Assembly: GCA_013416795.1 (NCBI GenBank)
Contig: RQSC01000006.1
Coordinates: forward strand, 1 to 64,000
Length of the DNA stretch: 64,000 nucleotides
Direction: 5' to 3'
Source: Prasinococcaceae sp. CCMP 1430
Lineage: Eukaryota > Prasinodermophyta > Palmophyllophyceae > Prasinococcales > Prasinococcaceae
Shown: in pieces, positions 47,363 to 57,419 of the stretch
Layout of the letters: every line of letters begins with the position of its first letter
Numbering within the stretch: position 1 is the stretch's first letter
Position numbers and translations under genes: made by a program
Notes under the pieces: model-generated
The model's input: the letters and a program-made list of their open reading frames with translations, nothing else
What the model was told of the DNA's origin: nothing
Databases searched by the model: none

Positions 47363-50314
47363 TTACATGCGCCCGCGCTTCTTGAAGAGCGCGTGGCGCT
47401 TCCTCTCCTTCTCCTTGCCCTTGTCGCCGCCAGTGCCGTACTCCATGTAGCGCATGCCCGCCCCGCCCGACAGGGCGGCCATATTGCCGACAGCGCGCCT
47501 GGCCTTGGGCGCCGGCTTCGCGGTTGCTGCGGCGAGCGCTCTGCCGCCCTGCTCGACGAGGTCGTCCGCCCCATGCGGGATGGTCTCGATGCCCGTCTCA
47601 TCGGCGCGCGCCGCGAGAAGCTTCTTCAGAACATCCGTCTCCATTTGCGACCCGGCGACTGCTCCAGACGAGGCCTCGCCCAGGTCGGTGATGACTTTGA
47701 AGGCGTAGCCCTGGTCGATGAGGAATTGCTGCCTGCGCGCCGAGTACACCATCTCTGCGGTGTCCTTCGACACAAGCGAGTAGAAGAAGGCGTTGTACTC
47801 GTCCTTGCGGGTGTTGGCCTTGGCGCGCAAGATGCGCCCCAGGCGCTGCGCCTCCTGCCGGCGGCTGCCCGCGTGCGACGAAATCTGGATGATGACGTTC
47901 GCCTCCGGGATGTCAATGGAGTTGTCACCCACCTTGGACAGGAAAATGGTGTTCACCTCGTTGGAGTGCTTGAAAGCGTACAGGATGCGGTTGCGCTCAT
48001 GCAGAGGCGTTGGGCCGTAGATGTACGGCTTGCGCATGGCTATGGCGTACTCCTTGAGGGCATAGACGTTGTCCGAAAAGACAATGACCTTGTCGCCGCA
48101 CTGCTGCTCGTGGTAGCGTACCAGGAACTCGGCTGCCGCGTACTTGTTGGGATTCATCACGTACAGGGCCTGCTGCAGTTGCGAGTACTCCTTGCTCATG
48201 TAGGCCCGGTAGAAACGCGGGGTCATCTCACACCAGACCTCGACACACTGCACGCGTGCGATGTACCCGTTCTCCTGGAGGTCGAGCCAGTTCGCCTCGT
48301 AGAGCTTTGGCCCGATGAGGAAGTTCAGGTCAGCGATGAGCTCATCCTCGCGCACGAGGGTGGCCGTGAGGCCCAGTTTGCAGTGCGCCTTCGTGATGCC
48401 AATCACCTTGCGGAACATGTGCGCGGGCACGACGTGCACCTCGTCCAGCACCATGAGGCCCCACTCGCGGCTGGTGATGGCCTCCATGACTTTCTGCGCT
48501 TCCTCGGACCGTCTGCCAGAGAAAGCGACCATGTTGTAGGTCGTGACGGTGACACCAGCGTCGCCCGTCCACATTTCCTTGCTCTCGCTGATAAAGCGGC
48601 TGATGTTCTTGTCTTGAATCGTGCTCCAGAGCTTGAACTGCATCCGCCACTGGTCCACGCTCACGCTGCTCGTGCATAGCACCAGGATGCTCTTGCGCAC
48701 GCGACACGCTGCCGCAACGCCCGTCAGCGACTTGCCGGCGCCGCACGGCAGCACGATGATGCCGGACCGAGCGCGCCCATTGCCAAACATCTTAGCGAGC
48801 GACTTCTCCTGGTACGGTCGGAGCTGAGCCATGGGCTTCAGGTCCATGTTGAGGTCCTTGTTTACGGTGTCGTTCTGGAAGTCGTACTCCTCCATCATGG
48901 GGTAGTTCAGCGCGCTCGGGAGGCAGCGCGCCTTCACGTGCTCGACCTCAGACGCCTCAATCTCGAAGCTGTGCATCTCGGCGGGCTGCGAAGGCTGTAC
49001 GACCGGCACGGCGGGCGGCACAGCCGCGTCCTGCGCTCCGGTGCCACCGACGCCCGGCCCCGCTTTACCGCCGGCTGCCCCCGCGGCGGCCTTGGCGGCG
49101 GCCTCGGCCTCGATTTCGGCTTGCTGCTCGTCGGTGATGAGCCCAGCAGCCGCCTCTCTAAGCGGCAATTGCGCAGGGGCAGCTGTCGTGAGGAACCCTC
49201 CCTCGGCATCGCCGAATGCCACCGCTGCATCGCCTGTCAACGATGCCGCGAGCGCCCCATCTACCTGCGCGCTCGCCCGGGCGGTCGGCGTGACCTCCTG
49301 CGCACGGTCGAGCTCCTCAAGCGGCATCACGCGTGCACCTCGGATGACGTCATCCTCCAGCAGCTTTCGGAGCACCTCTGGGTCCTCCGACTCGACGAAG
49401 AATTTGTTCTGTTTAAGTACGAGCTTGACTTTGCCATAGTTCTCCGTAGACTCTCGGATGAAGTCCACCACCTCGGCAGGGAGCTCATTCTTGCTCAGGC
49501 GGTTCAGCACGGTGATGATGGTGTGCGTCTCGAGGCCCACAGACACCGCCGCATACAGCGAGTGCGGTGTGAGCTTGTACTCGTGCATCGCCTCCGGCCG
49601 GCACACCGGCTCGGCGACAGCGATCATGAAGTCGTACGCCTGGCGGTACACGGCCGAGAACGTCTCCAAGAAGACGCGCCCGTCGCTGCACACCCACAGA
49701 GGCCTGTTCGCGTGGTCGGGCTTCAGCAACAGGCCAGAGAAGTTCTGAAAGCCCAGGAGCGCATCTTCGTCCTCGCCGTCGCTGATCATCTCCTCGCACT
49801 CGTCTAGGTGGCCGTCCTCGGCCTCCACGTCGGCATCGCCGAGTGGCGCCTCCTCTACGCCCAGCCCGCCAATGCGCGCCTTGGCGGCGGCATGCCGAAC
49901 TCGGCGCGCGCGCTCCTCGGCCTCCTTCTCCTCCTTTTCCTTCTTAGCCCGCATGGCCTCGCGGAACGCGGCCTTTGCGTCGCCTGCACCCGCTGTCTTC
50001 AGCTTGAGCGTGAGCTTCGGCCGCGCTGGGGCACCACCCTCGCCGGCCCGCGCGACGGGCGCCCCGCCCGGCAGCGCCCGCGCCGCAGCAGGTGCTCCCG
50101 CTTCGGGGGCAGCCTGCGCTGGCGGTTCCTCCGGCTCGCAGTCGGAGTCCTCCAGTCCCGCATCGTGGGCGCCATCGTCCCGGCCCTCCCCCCTCCCCTC
50201 TGCGATGGCTCCGCCCGCTTTGAGCTTGAGCCGCACACGCTTCACCGGCGCTCCTCCGCCGCCCGTGCCGCCGCCGTCGAGCGCGCGCTTGGTGCCCGCG
50301 CCGCCGCCGCCCAT
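47363..50314 (-). CDS. XPB: XPB/ERCC3 helicase of TFIIH
   Basis: 983 residues, single exon, ATG 50314 (MGGGGAGTKR) to TAA 47363. XPB is the ATPase/translocase of TFIIH that opens promoters and damaged DNA. Visible: LPCGAGKSLTG (Walker A, residues ~523), LDEVHVVPAHMF (DEVH box, ~620), SDNVYALKEYA, TIFLSKVGDNSIDIPEANV and SSHAGSRRQEAQRLGRILRA (motif VI, ~820). The N-terminal XPB domain includes NRPLWVCSDGRVFLETFS and ENYGKVKLVLKQNKFFVES. About 200 residues longer than human XPB owing to a charged, Ala/Gly-rich N-terminal extension and a linker before the helicase core. An upstream frame exists but the ATG is well placed. Stop and TGTAA overlap (ATGTAACA). Confidence 0.97.
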   Translation of the reverse strand: MGGGGAGTKRALDGGGTGGGGAPVKRVRLKLKAGGAIAEGRGEGRDDGAHDAGLEDSDCEPEEPPAQAAPEAGAPAAARALPGGAPVARAGEGGAPARPKLTLKLKTAGAGDAKAAFREAMRAKKEKEEKEAEERARRVRHAAAKARIGGLGVEEAPLGDADVEAEDGHLDECEEMISDGEDEDALLGFQNFSGLLLKPDHANRPLWVCSDGRVFLETFSAVYRQAYDFMIAVAEPVCRPEAMHEYKLTPHSLYAAVSVGLETHTIITVLNRLSKNELPAEVVDFIRESTENYGKVKLVLKQNKFFVESEDPEVLRKLLEDDVIRGARVMPLEELDRAQEVTPTARASAQVDGALAASLTGDAAVAFGDAEGGFLTTAAPAQLPLREAAAGLITDEQQAEIEAEAAAKAAAGAAGGKAGPGVGGTGAQDAAVPPAVPVVQPSQPAEMHSFEIEASEVEHVKARCLPSALNYPMMEEYDFQNDTVNKDLNMDLKPMAQLRPYQEKSLAKMFGNGRARSGIIVLPCGAGKSLTGVAAACRVRKSILVLCTSSVSVDQWRMQFKLWSTIQDKNISRFISESKEMWTGDAGVTVTTYNMVAFSGRRSEEAQKVMEAITSREWGLMVLDEVHVVPAHMFRKVIGITKAHCKLGLTATLVREDELIADLNFLIGPKLYEANWLDLQENGYIARVQCVEVWCEMTPRFYRAYMSKEYSQLQQALYVMNPNKYAAAEFLVRYHEQQCGDKVIVFSDNVYALKEYAIAMRKPYIYGPTPLHERNRILYAFKHSNEVNTIFLSKVGDNSIDIPEANVIIQISSHAGSRRQEAQRLGRILRAKANTRKDEYNAFFYSLVSKDTAEMVYSARRQQFLIDQGYAFKVITDLGEASSGAVAGSQMETDVLKKLLAARADETGIETIPHGADDLVEQGGRALAAATAKPAPKARRAVGNMAALSGGAGMRYMEYGTGGDKGKEKERKRHALFKKRGRM

Positions 50315-51003
50315 GCCGCGCGCTGGACAAACAGGACAAACACGCAGGCTCGTCGACGCCCCCACCCCCCACCCCCCCTGCCTCGTGGAGAGGGGGGGGC
50401 GAGGGCCGCGCCACGCGCGCCGTGTGGCGGCGCGCACCGCGCGAGCGCGCCCGCCGCCCGGCCCCGACCGCCGCCGCCGCCGCCGCCTCCCCGGGTCGTT
50501 TCCCAATTCGAGCGCCCGCTTCGACGCGACCGCTCGCGCGCGCGCGCCACCAAAAACCGAATCAAACGCCGGTACGACGCGGCGATGTGGCAGGGGAATT
50601 GAAGATCCAGAAGCTTCCTGTTGCTCGATTGAACCACACGGATTGACCTCACCTCAGCCACAGCTGGTGTTTCTCATGTCCTGGCTGACTGATCAGTGAT
50701 CATCGGTTCCATCAAGTTGCATGGCTCATGCCATGTCCTGACTCTCCCGTGTGTGGGTGTGAGCGGGAGCGGGCGCCGCGGCGCGCGCGCGCGATCGGCG
50801 CGGACGATCGGCCGCGGTTTCGCCCCGGCGGGGATGGGATCCCGCCTGGTCGTGAGTGGGCCGACGCGCGTCAGCGGCGTTCGATGCCTGCGCTGCACCC
50901 CGCCTTGGGGCGAACCGCGCGCGCGAGCACGCCAGCGCTTGCTCGCCGCGATCTGCTGCGCGTGAGGCTGACGCGCGGCGCGCGCGGCCTCGTGTGCTCC
51001 CAG
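50315..51003. promoter_or_regulatory. Divergent promoter between XPB and delta-COP genes
   Basis: Head-to-head interval. GC-rich near XPB, with an AT-richer centre at about 50490-50735 containing AAAAACCGAATCAAACG near 50551 and several ATGs. The start codon of delta-COP must lie here, because the first clear delta-COP exon begins after a CAG acceptor at 51003, but no ATG followed by a donor could be chosen. Confidence 0.4.
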
Positions 51004-52840
51004 GTGGTCCTCGCGGCGTCCATCGTCAACAAGTCGGGCAAGGGTACGCGCGCGCGTGCGCGCCTCTGCGCGCATCTGCGCGCCGCCGCCGCCCTGGCCA
51101 CGGCGCCACACCGCATGCGAAGGCGCTATGCCCTCCAATGCTTTTCGCTTAGGGTTCGTTTTCGTATGCGGCCCAGGGGCGGGCGCCGCGAGCCGCGGTG
51201 TTGGCAGCGGTCGTGTCTGCGCGCGCAGTCTGCGCCCGGGCGTGACTGCGGCGCCCTGGCCGCATCCTTCTGACCCACGGCGCGCTGCTCACCCCTTCTT
51301 GCGCTGCGGAACAGCCCTGGTGAGCCGTCAGTTCGTGGACATGACGCGCATTCGCATCGAGGGGCTGCTCGCTGCCTTCCCCAAGCTCGTGGGGACGGGC
51401 AAGCAGCACACGTACGTCGAGACCGACAATGTGCGGTACGTGTACCAGCCGCTGGAGGGAATCTACCTGGTGCTGGTGACGAACAAGCAGTCCAACATCC
51501 TCGAGGACCTCGAGACGCTGCGCCTGCTGTCGAAGCTCGTGCCCGAGTACTGCGGCGCGTCCGACGAGGAGAGTGTTGTCGCTGGCGCCTTCGACCTCAT
51601 CTTCGCGTTCGACGAGGCGATCTCCATGGGGCTCAAGGAGAATGTCACCGTGCCGCAGGTGCACTCGTTTACTGAGATGGACTCTCACGAGGAGAAGCTG
51701 CACAAGATGATCCTCGAGTCCAAGGTCAACGAGACGCGCCAGCAGATGAAGGCGAAGGCGCTCGAGATCGACAAGTCCAAGGTGGAGCAGAAGCTGGGCG
51801 GCGGCATAGGCGGGATCGGCTCGCAGGGCATGGGGGGCAGCAACTTCAACACCGGGATGGAGGATCCGTTTGCGAGCATGGCGCCGCCTTCGCGGCCGCC
51901 GCCCATGGATTCGAGCTTCGGGGGTATGGGGGGGTCGGGCATGGGGGGCTCGCGTGGTGGGGGCAGCAGTGGCGGCGGGCGGGCGGCGCCCGCCAAGGGG
52001 CTCAAGCTTGGGGCGAAGAAAGGTGCCAACGCGTTCTTGGATGCGCTCAAGGCGGACACGGTGGACCTCGCGGCGGAGGAGGCCAGCACCGCCGGTGCTG
52101 TGGCTCCGCAGGACCCCATTTGCATCACGGTGCAGGAACACGTGTCGGTTGAGATGTCGCGCGACGGCGCACTCAACTCGATGGAGGTGCAGGGCACGAT
52201 GACGCTGGAGGTGAACAATGAGGACGAGGCGTGTGTGCGTGTGCACCTCGCGCAGGGCGAGGCGTGTGCCGGCTTCCAGATGAAGACGCATCCTAACATC
52301 GACAAGGCGCTCTTCAACGGGGAGGGCATCCTGGGCCTCAAGCAGCCCGACCGCCCCTTCCCTACTGGCACCGCGCTGGGCGTGCTGAAGTGGAGGAAGC
52401 AGACGCAGGACGAGTCTGAGGTGCCGCTGACCATCAACTGCTGGCCAAGCGTGAGCGGCTCGGAGACGTACGTGAACGTCGAGTATGAGAGCGATGGCAC
52501 TCGCGACCTGCACAACACAGTGATTGCCATTCCGATGCCACCGTGCCGCGACCCGCCCAACGTGACGCAGGTGGACGGCGACTACCGCTTCGACGCGCGC
52601 CAGGGGGTCCTGTTCTGGGACGTCGGCCTCGTGGATGCGAGCAACACGACGGGTTCGATGGAGATCGTCCTGGCCACCCAGGCGGACGAGTCATCCGTCT
52701 TCCCTATTCAGGTCAACTTCGACTCGGCGTCTACCTTCGTGGACCTTGCCGTCACGCAGGTGCTGTCGACGGCTGACGATACGCCCACCAAGTACGGTGG
52801 CTCCACGAAGGTGGTCGTCGACTCCTACGAGATCGTCTGA
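51004..52840 (+). CDS. ARCN1: Coatomer subunit delta
   Basis: Exons 51004-51043 and 51315-52840 (271-bp intron, phase 1) give about 521 residues, close to the usual ~510. Delta-COP is part of the F-subcomplex of COPI coats in Golgi-to-ER traffic. The longin-like N-domain starts VVLAASIVNKSGK-ALVSRQF and continues MTRIRIEGLLAAFPKLVGTG and TYVETDNVRYVYQPLEG. A helical linker includes EEKLHKMILESKVNETRQQM. A Gly/Met-rich spacer (residues ~180-230) precedes the C-terminal mu-homology domain, which ends TKYGGSTKVVVDSYEIV. Only the initiator Met (and possibly a few residues) is missing, in an upstream exon not located. Confidence 0.96.
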
Positions 52841-53339
52841 TGAGATGACCCGCGTTGGTGCGAAGACTAGCCATAGGCGCGCCCCCGTAAATGCCTCCGA
52901 GGGCAGCCATTGTTGATTATACCGACGTTGCGTTCGAAGCATATCTAGAGCCTTGCGTACATGAGCCCACGGCGCCCCTGGCTGGCTGGCCAGGTCAGAG
53001 CAGCGCAGGCCTAACGAAGCTGCACGTGCGACGATCGTGCGTACCATTCGGACCACGTACAGTACTGTACCTAGGTGTATAGAACCCCGGACGACGTCGA
53101 AATGATTTGGTTGGTGGCTCCGAATTGGCGTGCATGGACAGCGACGTTTTTTCGGTGGCTTTGCTGGCCCCACGCAGCATGCAGGCTGATGCAGCCCAGG
53201 CTGCTGCGGGCATGGCAGCGTGGCACCACTCAGCGCACATTCGCAGCGGCAGGGTGCTGTGCGCCACACTGCGCGCTCTCGAGGCTACGAACCCTGAGCG
53301 CACAGGGAGTTGGCGGACGAGGCGCGGCGCACGCGGGCC
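52841..53339. other. Intergenic region between delta-COP and nitroreductase
   Basis: About 500 bp, relatively AT-rich at 52905-53110, with GTACAGTACTGTACC at 53057-53071. A CAG at 53303 followed by an open frame (ELADEARRTRA) could be the acceptor of an upstream, unplaced first exon of the nitroreductase gene. Confidence 0.45.
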
Positions 53340-54092
53340 ATGCGCCGCGTCGCAACCGCTGCTGCCGCGAGCGCCGCAGAGGCCAGCAATGTAGTGAGGC
53401 GGGCGCTCAGAAGTGGCACGAACGTGGCGCTCGACGCGATCCTCGGGCGATGCACGACGGGCGCCTTCGACGCGGCGCGTGGCGTGCCCACGGAGGCGAT
53501 CCTGCGCGCAGCCGAGGCTGCGCGCTGGGCGCCCAACCACAAATTGAGCGAGCCTTTCACGCTGCGCTGGCTGAGCGACACGACACGGGCGCGAGTGTGC
53601 GACTTACACGAGGAAACCCTCCGAGCCGCAGGAAAGGGCGCGAAGACAATTGAGCGGAAGATGCGGCGATGGCGCGAGATTCCTGAGATGGTGGCAGTCA
53701 CGGTCGCGACAGAGGAGCCCAGGCAGGTGGACGGTGCAGTAGCAGAGCGCAAGGATGGCGACGATGGAGGTGACGCGCTTGGCGCCACGGCGGGGGAGGA
53801 GGCCTTCCGCGGCGCTTGTGGCCCGCTGCGGGCGCACGAGGATAGGATGTGCGCCGCGGCAGCAACGCAAAACTTTTTGGTGTCTCTCGCAGGGGAGGCT
53901 GAGCCAATATCATCCAAGTGGTCGACGGGTGCCGTGACGCGGACGCAGGCCTTCGCGGAGGCGTGCGGATACGACGTGCGAAGGGAGGTGTGCATCGCGT
54001 TGCTGCATGTGGGTTACGCCGAGGAAGGCTCCGCGCCGCGCCCGCGCCTGCGAAGGCGAAAGGTAGACGGCAATTTGCTGCGTCGCGTTTGA
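53340..54092 (+). CDS. Nitroreductase-family flavoprotein
   Basis: 250 residues from ATG 53340 (MRRVATAAAASAAEASNVVR) to TGA 54092, intronless. The FMN-binding nitroreductase fold is suggested by AARWAPNHKLSEPFTLRWLS (the 'a..aPs..n.qpw.f' block), EDRMCAAAATQNFLVSLAG and SSKWSTGAVTRTQAFAEACG, which resemble eukaryotic and bacterial nitroreductases of unknown substrate. An acidic/glycine insert (residues ~135-165) separates the halves. The alanine/arginine-rich N-terminus could be an organelle transit peptide. The frame is open a few codons upstream to a possible splice acceptor at 53303, so the start is not certain. Confidence 0.8.
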   Translation: MRRVATAAAASAAEASNVVRRALRSGTNVALDAILGRCTTGAFDAARGVPTEAILRAAEAARWAPNHKLSEPFTLRWLSDTTRARVCDLHEETLRAAGKGAKTIERKMRRWREIPEMVAVTVATEEPRQVDGAVAERKDGDDGGDALGATAGEEAFRGACGPLRAHEDRMCAAAATQNFLVSLAGEAEPISSKWSTGAVTRTQAFAEACGYDVRREVCIALLHVGYAEEGSAPRPRLRRRKVDGNLLRRV

Positions 54093-54370
54093 GCACATGG
54101 AGATGTTTAACGTCCATCGCCAGGCACCATGCGGGCGGTGTCGGGTGAGGGGTTACTTAGTGGGGATGGCGCCTACGCGCCTCGCGGCGGAGATGGTTGC
54201 GCTCCCTTCGCTTGCGGTCGGACGTCTCTTGAGCATAGAACGCCCTGCATCAATGCGACCCAGGTACAGCCGTGCGCGAGAGAGACGTGTGGAGTGACAA
54301 CGTTTAGACAGTGTGCAGAGACATAATGCCCGCGCAAGGGGCACAGGCGCACATTGAACCAGCTGGAAAC
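54093..54370. other. Convergent 3' region
   Basis: 278 bp between stops of the nitroreductase (plus) and the universal stress protein gene (minus). No gene or clear motif. Confidence 0.55.
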
Positions 54371-55225
54371 TCACTCGGTCGGTGCTTCCGGACCACCCGG
54401 CACGACTATCACCGGATGGTGCAGGTTGTTCAGAAGGTAGTGCGAGACGCTGCCCAAGAAGAGCCTCTCGAGCCATGACTTGCCGGTTGAGCCGACGACG
54501 ACGCACTCTGCGTTGTAATCGTCAGCCACTTGCGACAGGACGTGGGCTGTGTCCTCGAAGGTCTGCTCTACGACGACGCTGATCTCCACGGGGAGGCCGC
54601 GCGCAACCAGAGGCTCGGCGAGACCTATGAGCAAATCCTCGTTGCGCTCGAGCGCCTCCTTGATGAGGTCTTCCCTGACCTCGAGCGGCAGGGCGGTCGG
54701 GGTGAGCCCCGGCCCCGGCCCAGCGAACTCGACCGCCACACTCGAACCGGCGATCGTCTCATCGTACGAGATCACGTGCGCGAGAAGGAACAGGTCGCCA
54801 TCGCGCGCTAGATTGTCCGCTGCCCACGTTACCGCATTCTTGCTTGCCTCCGAGCCATCGGCGGCAATGAGTACGTGCCTCAGCACCTTCTCGCGGTCGA
54901 GGATAGCTGCAGCCTCCGCCCCGCTTTCTTGCACTGTCGGGAGGTCAGCATTGTTCACGACGCTCCACCACAGGGTGTCAGTCAGGAGCTTTGAAGGGCG
55001 AAGCGCGAGATGGTGCTCTGCTGTGCCCTTGTCGGCGTCGGCTGATGCGGCACACGCGGCGAGCGAGCGCCTCGTGCAGCTCGCCGCCGCTCGCGTCCCT
55101 GAGGCGAAGTGTGCTGTCGAGAGGTGCGCGCGCACGCTGGCAGCGCCGCGGCAGCGCTGCACGGCGGCTGAGGCCACTCCGTTCAAGAGCGAAGACGCGC
55201 GCGCCGCTGAGACGGCCGACATCAT
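54371..55225 (-). CDS. Universal stress protein (UspA) domain protein with N-terminal extension
   Basis: 284 residues from ATG 55225 (MMSAVSAARASSLL) to TGA 54371. Residues ~1-95 are Ala/Arg/Ser-rich, typical of a mitochondrial or plastid transit peptide. The Usp domain covers ~115-275: VLRHVLIAADGSEASKNAVT at the start, then the ATP loop GSTGKSWLERLFLGS, which fits G-2X-G-9X-G(S) exactly, and HPVIVVPGG at the end. ATP-binding Usp proteins respond to stress and energy state; the partner is unknown. The open frame extends far upstream, but that part is antisense of the neighbouring GC-rich region and has stop-like composition, so ATG 55225 is preferred. Confidence 0.88.
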   Translation of the reverse strand: MMSAVSAARASSLLNGVASAAVQRCRGAASVRAHLSTAHFASGTRAAASCTRRSLAACAASADADKGTAEHHLALRPSKLLTDTLWWSVVNNADLPTVQESGAEAAAILDREKVLRHVLIAADGSEASKNAVTWAADNLARDGDLFLLAHVISYDETIAGSSVAVEFAGPGPGLTPTALPLEVREDLIKEALERNEDLLIGLAEPLVARGLPVEISVVVEQTFEDTAHVLSQVADDYNAECVVVGSTGKSWLERLFLGSVSHYLLNNLHHPVIVVPGGPEAPTE

Positions 55226-55652
55226 GCGTATTGCAACCGATCGTTCGAGCGTACGCAGAAACTCGAGTCCAGCAAAGCAAAGCGCACAAGCGCAGGCTCC
55301 CTGGGGCAGGGAAGGCCGGCGCGCTCGACGACTCCGCAGTCGTGTGGGGTTCCGGCGAGGATGTGCACGCGAACCGCGGGTGCGGGCGGTCCGGCGTATG
55401 GCGTGCGCGCGCGCGCCACGCACAAGGCACGAGGCAGCGCAGTCCCTGGACTGCGCAGCGCGCGCGCAGTACGCAGCGCAATTGCCGGAAAAATCTGCTG
55501 CGCCAAGTGTCAAAAACACAATGAGTCTTGATCTGTCTGCAGTGAAGCTGCTCGTGGCACGGCATTGCTCATCGCGACGCACGTTCTTCTCGAGCGTGCG
55601 GGCCACGTCAGCGCTCTGGCGGCGACCCGACATCGGAAGAGGGAATTTTTCC

Positions 55653-57407
55653 TTACAATTTCGCGTCGTGCGCTGGTCTGAGCAACACAGCAGTCGCCAC
55701 ACCTGCGGCGACGGCCCCACCGCGCGCGAGGGCGCGCAGCCATCGTCGGGACGACGGTCTCGAAGCAGCGCCAGAGCGCCTACCCGCCGCGCCTCCCGTG
55801 CTGTGCGGATCCTTCGCTTTGCTATGTCGCCGCCTCCGCCTGAACGGCGCGAGGGGCAGCAGAGCAGCCGCCTTGACAGCGCGCTGCGCCGCACCAGGGC
55901 TCGAGGCAGTCGCGCCAGCACCACGATGGCCATCACCACTGCCGCTACAAGCACTGTTGTGAGCACCTCGCGTCCCGCGGTCTTTAGCCCTCATGTCCAT
56001 CACAGTCTCGACCACAGCATCGCACAGCTTGGGTCGAACGCGCAGGATCTCGTCCCCCGAGTGTCGCCACGCGCGAGGGTGCACAGCGTTGGAGAGGAGC
56101 ATAACATACATGTTGCGATCCGGGTCAATCCACAGGCTTGTGCCGGTGTAGCCCGTATGTCCGAAGCTGCGAGCGGACAGGAGGCGTCCTGCAGCGCCCT
56201 TCGCGCGGTCCTTCGCTCGCGTCGCGACGTCGAATCCCAGCGCGAATGGCCTCGGGTTGTGGCGCGTGCGCGGCGCGGCGCGTGTGAAGAGCCGGGCAGT
56301 ATCCTGCCGCACCAGCGCCCCCGGTTGCCCGGCCAGGCTCGCGAGCATGGCTTTGGCAAATTTTCCAACGTCAGCGGCCGTTGAGAACAAGCCGGCGTGC
56401 CCAGCGACACCTCCCATCAAGTAGCATGTCGGGTCGTGGACCTCGCCCCACAGGAGGCGCCCACGGCGGGTATCGACCTCCGTTGGGACCACGCGTATCG
56501 AGGGGGCAGGTGGTGGCCCGTGCCCCGCTTTGACTTTTCGGAAGTGCGTGTCAAGCATGCCGAGAGGGTCGAAGATACGTTCGCGGCAGAAGCGCTCCAG
56601 CGACATGCCTGAGCACCGCTCAATCACAATTCCAATGACAATCATGGAGAGGTCCGAGTACACTGAGCGGTGACCCGGGGGGTAGCGCGGTGGCGCCTTC
56701 ATCACGGAGTCGAGCACGCGCTTGCGGGTAGCCTCGGGGTCGGGCAACGGAGGGCCCGTGTCACTTGCATCTGTGGCGGCATCACCATCTGTGCCCACGT
56801 CAGCTGCGCGCTCGGGCTGAGATTGCCCTGCCTGCTGCTCCGACGGCGTCGAGTGACCGCCATCGCCACCCGCGTCGCTGCAGAGCAAAGCAGGCGCAGG
56901 TTCTGCACTCAGCTTTGTGACCTTTGCCTCCGGAAACGCTGCAGGGTCAGCAGTGAAGCACTCCTTGAGCCCAGCGGTGTGCGTCAGGAGCTGGCGCACT
57001 GTGAGCGCGCCTTTCCCATTCGCGGCGAACTCGGGCACGTATTTGGCCACCGGTGCGTCGAGGCTGATTGCGCCTTCCTCGTGCAGCAGCATTACTGCGG
57101 GCACTGTTGCCATTGCCTTGGTGAGTGAGGCGACGTCCCAAAGCGAGTCGGCCGTCACTGGCAGACTGGACTCGAAGGTCATCGTGCCGAGCGCGAGGCG
57201 GGCGTCAGAGGGCTCCCCTGCGCCAGCGCCCATGCCCCACGCAGCCACCGCCCCTGGAAAAGCCTGCTTGGCGATGCCCTGCCAGAGGACCTCTGCTACG
57301 TACGGGTGCTCGCTCGCGTATGAGACCTCTCGTGTTGTCTCTCGCTCCGTCACGGAAACATTTGGCACAGGCACAGGCGGAGGGCTTTCAAGTTGCTCTG
57401 TGTGCTG
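55653..57407 (-). CDS. Serine beta-lactamase-like (LACTB-type) protein with C-terminal membrane anchor
   Basis: About 585 residues ending TAA 55653. The class C/PBP-like fold has all three catalytic motifs: VASLTKAMATV (SxxK, nucleophile Ser), SVYSDLSMIV (YxN-type, here YSD) and FGHTGYTGTS (HTG in place of KTG). Such eukaryotic proteins act as peptidases or esterases, not as antibiotic resistance. A disordered acidic insert (~residues 175-230) splits the domain, as does a short one after it. The C-terminal ~90 residues are basic and end in a hydrophobic helix (GGAVAAGVATAVLLRP), a likely tail anchor. No start codon is in frame at the right end; an AG near 57408 suggests an upstream first exon. 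The stop overlaps TGTAA. Confidence 0.85.
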   Translation of the reverse strand, partial: QHTEQLESPPPVPVPNVSVTERETTREVSYASEHPYVAEVLWQGIAKQAFPGAVAAWGMGAGAGEPSDARLALGTMTFESSLPVTADSLWDVASLTKAMATVPAVMLLHEEGAISLDAPVAKYVPEFAANGKGALTVRQLLTHTAGLKECFTADPAAFPEAKVTKLSAEPAPALLCSDAGGDGGHSTPSEQQAGQSQPERAADVGTDGDAATDASDTGPPLPDPEATRKRVLDSVMKAPPRYPPGHRSVYSDLSMIVIGIVIERCSGMSLERFCRERIFDPLGMLDTHFRKVKAGHGPPPAPSIRVVPTEVDTRRGRLLWGEVHDPTCYLMGGVAGHAGLFSTAADVGKFAKAMLASLAGQPGALVRQDTARLFTRAAPRTRHNPRPFALGFDVATRAKDRAKGAAGRLLSARSFGHTGYTGTSLWIDPDRNMYVMLLSNAVHPRAWRHSGDEILRVRPKLCDAVVETVMDMRAKDRGTRGAHNSACSGSGDGHRGAGATASSPGAAQRAVKAAALLPLAPFRRRRRHSKAKDPHSTGGAAGRRSGAASRPSSRRWLRALARGGAVAAGVATAVLLRPAHDAKL

Positions 57408-57419
57408 TGTCTGTTGCAA

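Noticed and set aside
55653-57407. Antibiotic-resistance beta-lactamase acquired from bacteria
   Set aside because: Eukaryotic LACTB-type sequence with an acidic insert, a terminal anchor and host-like codon use.
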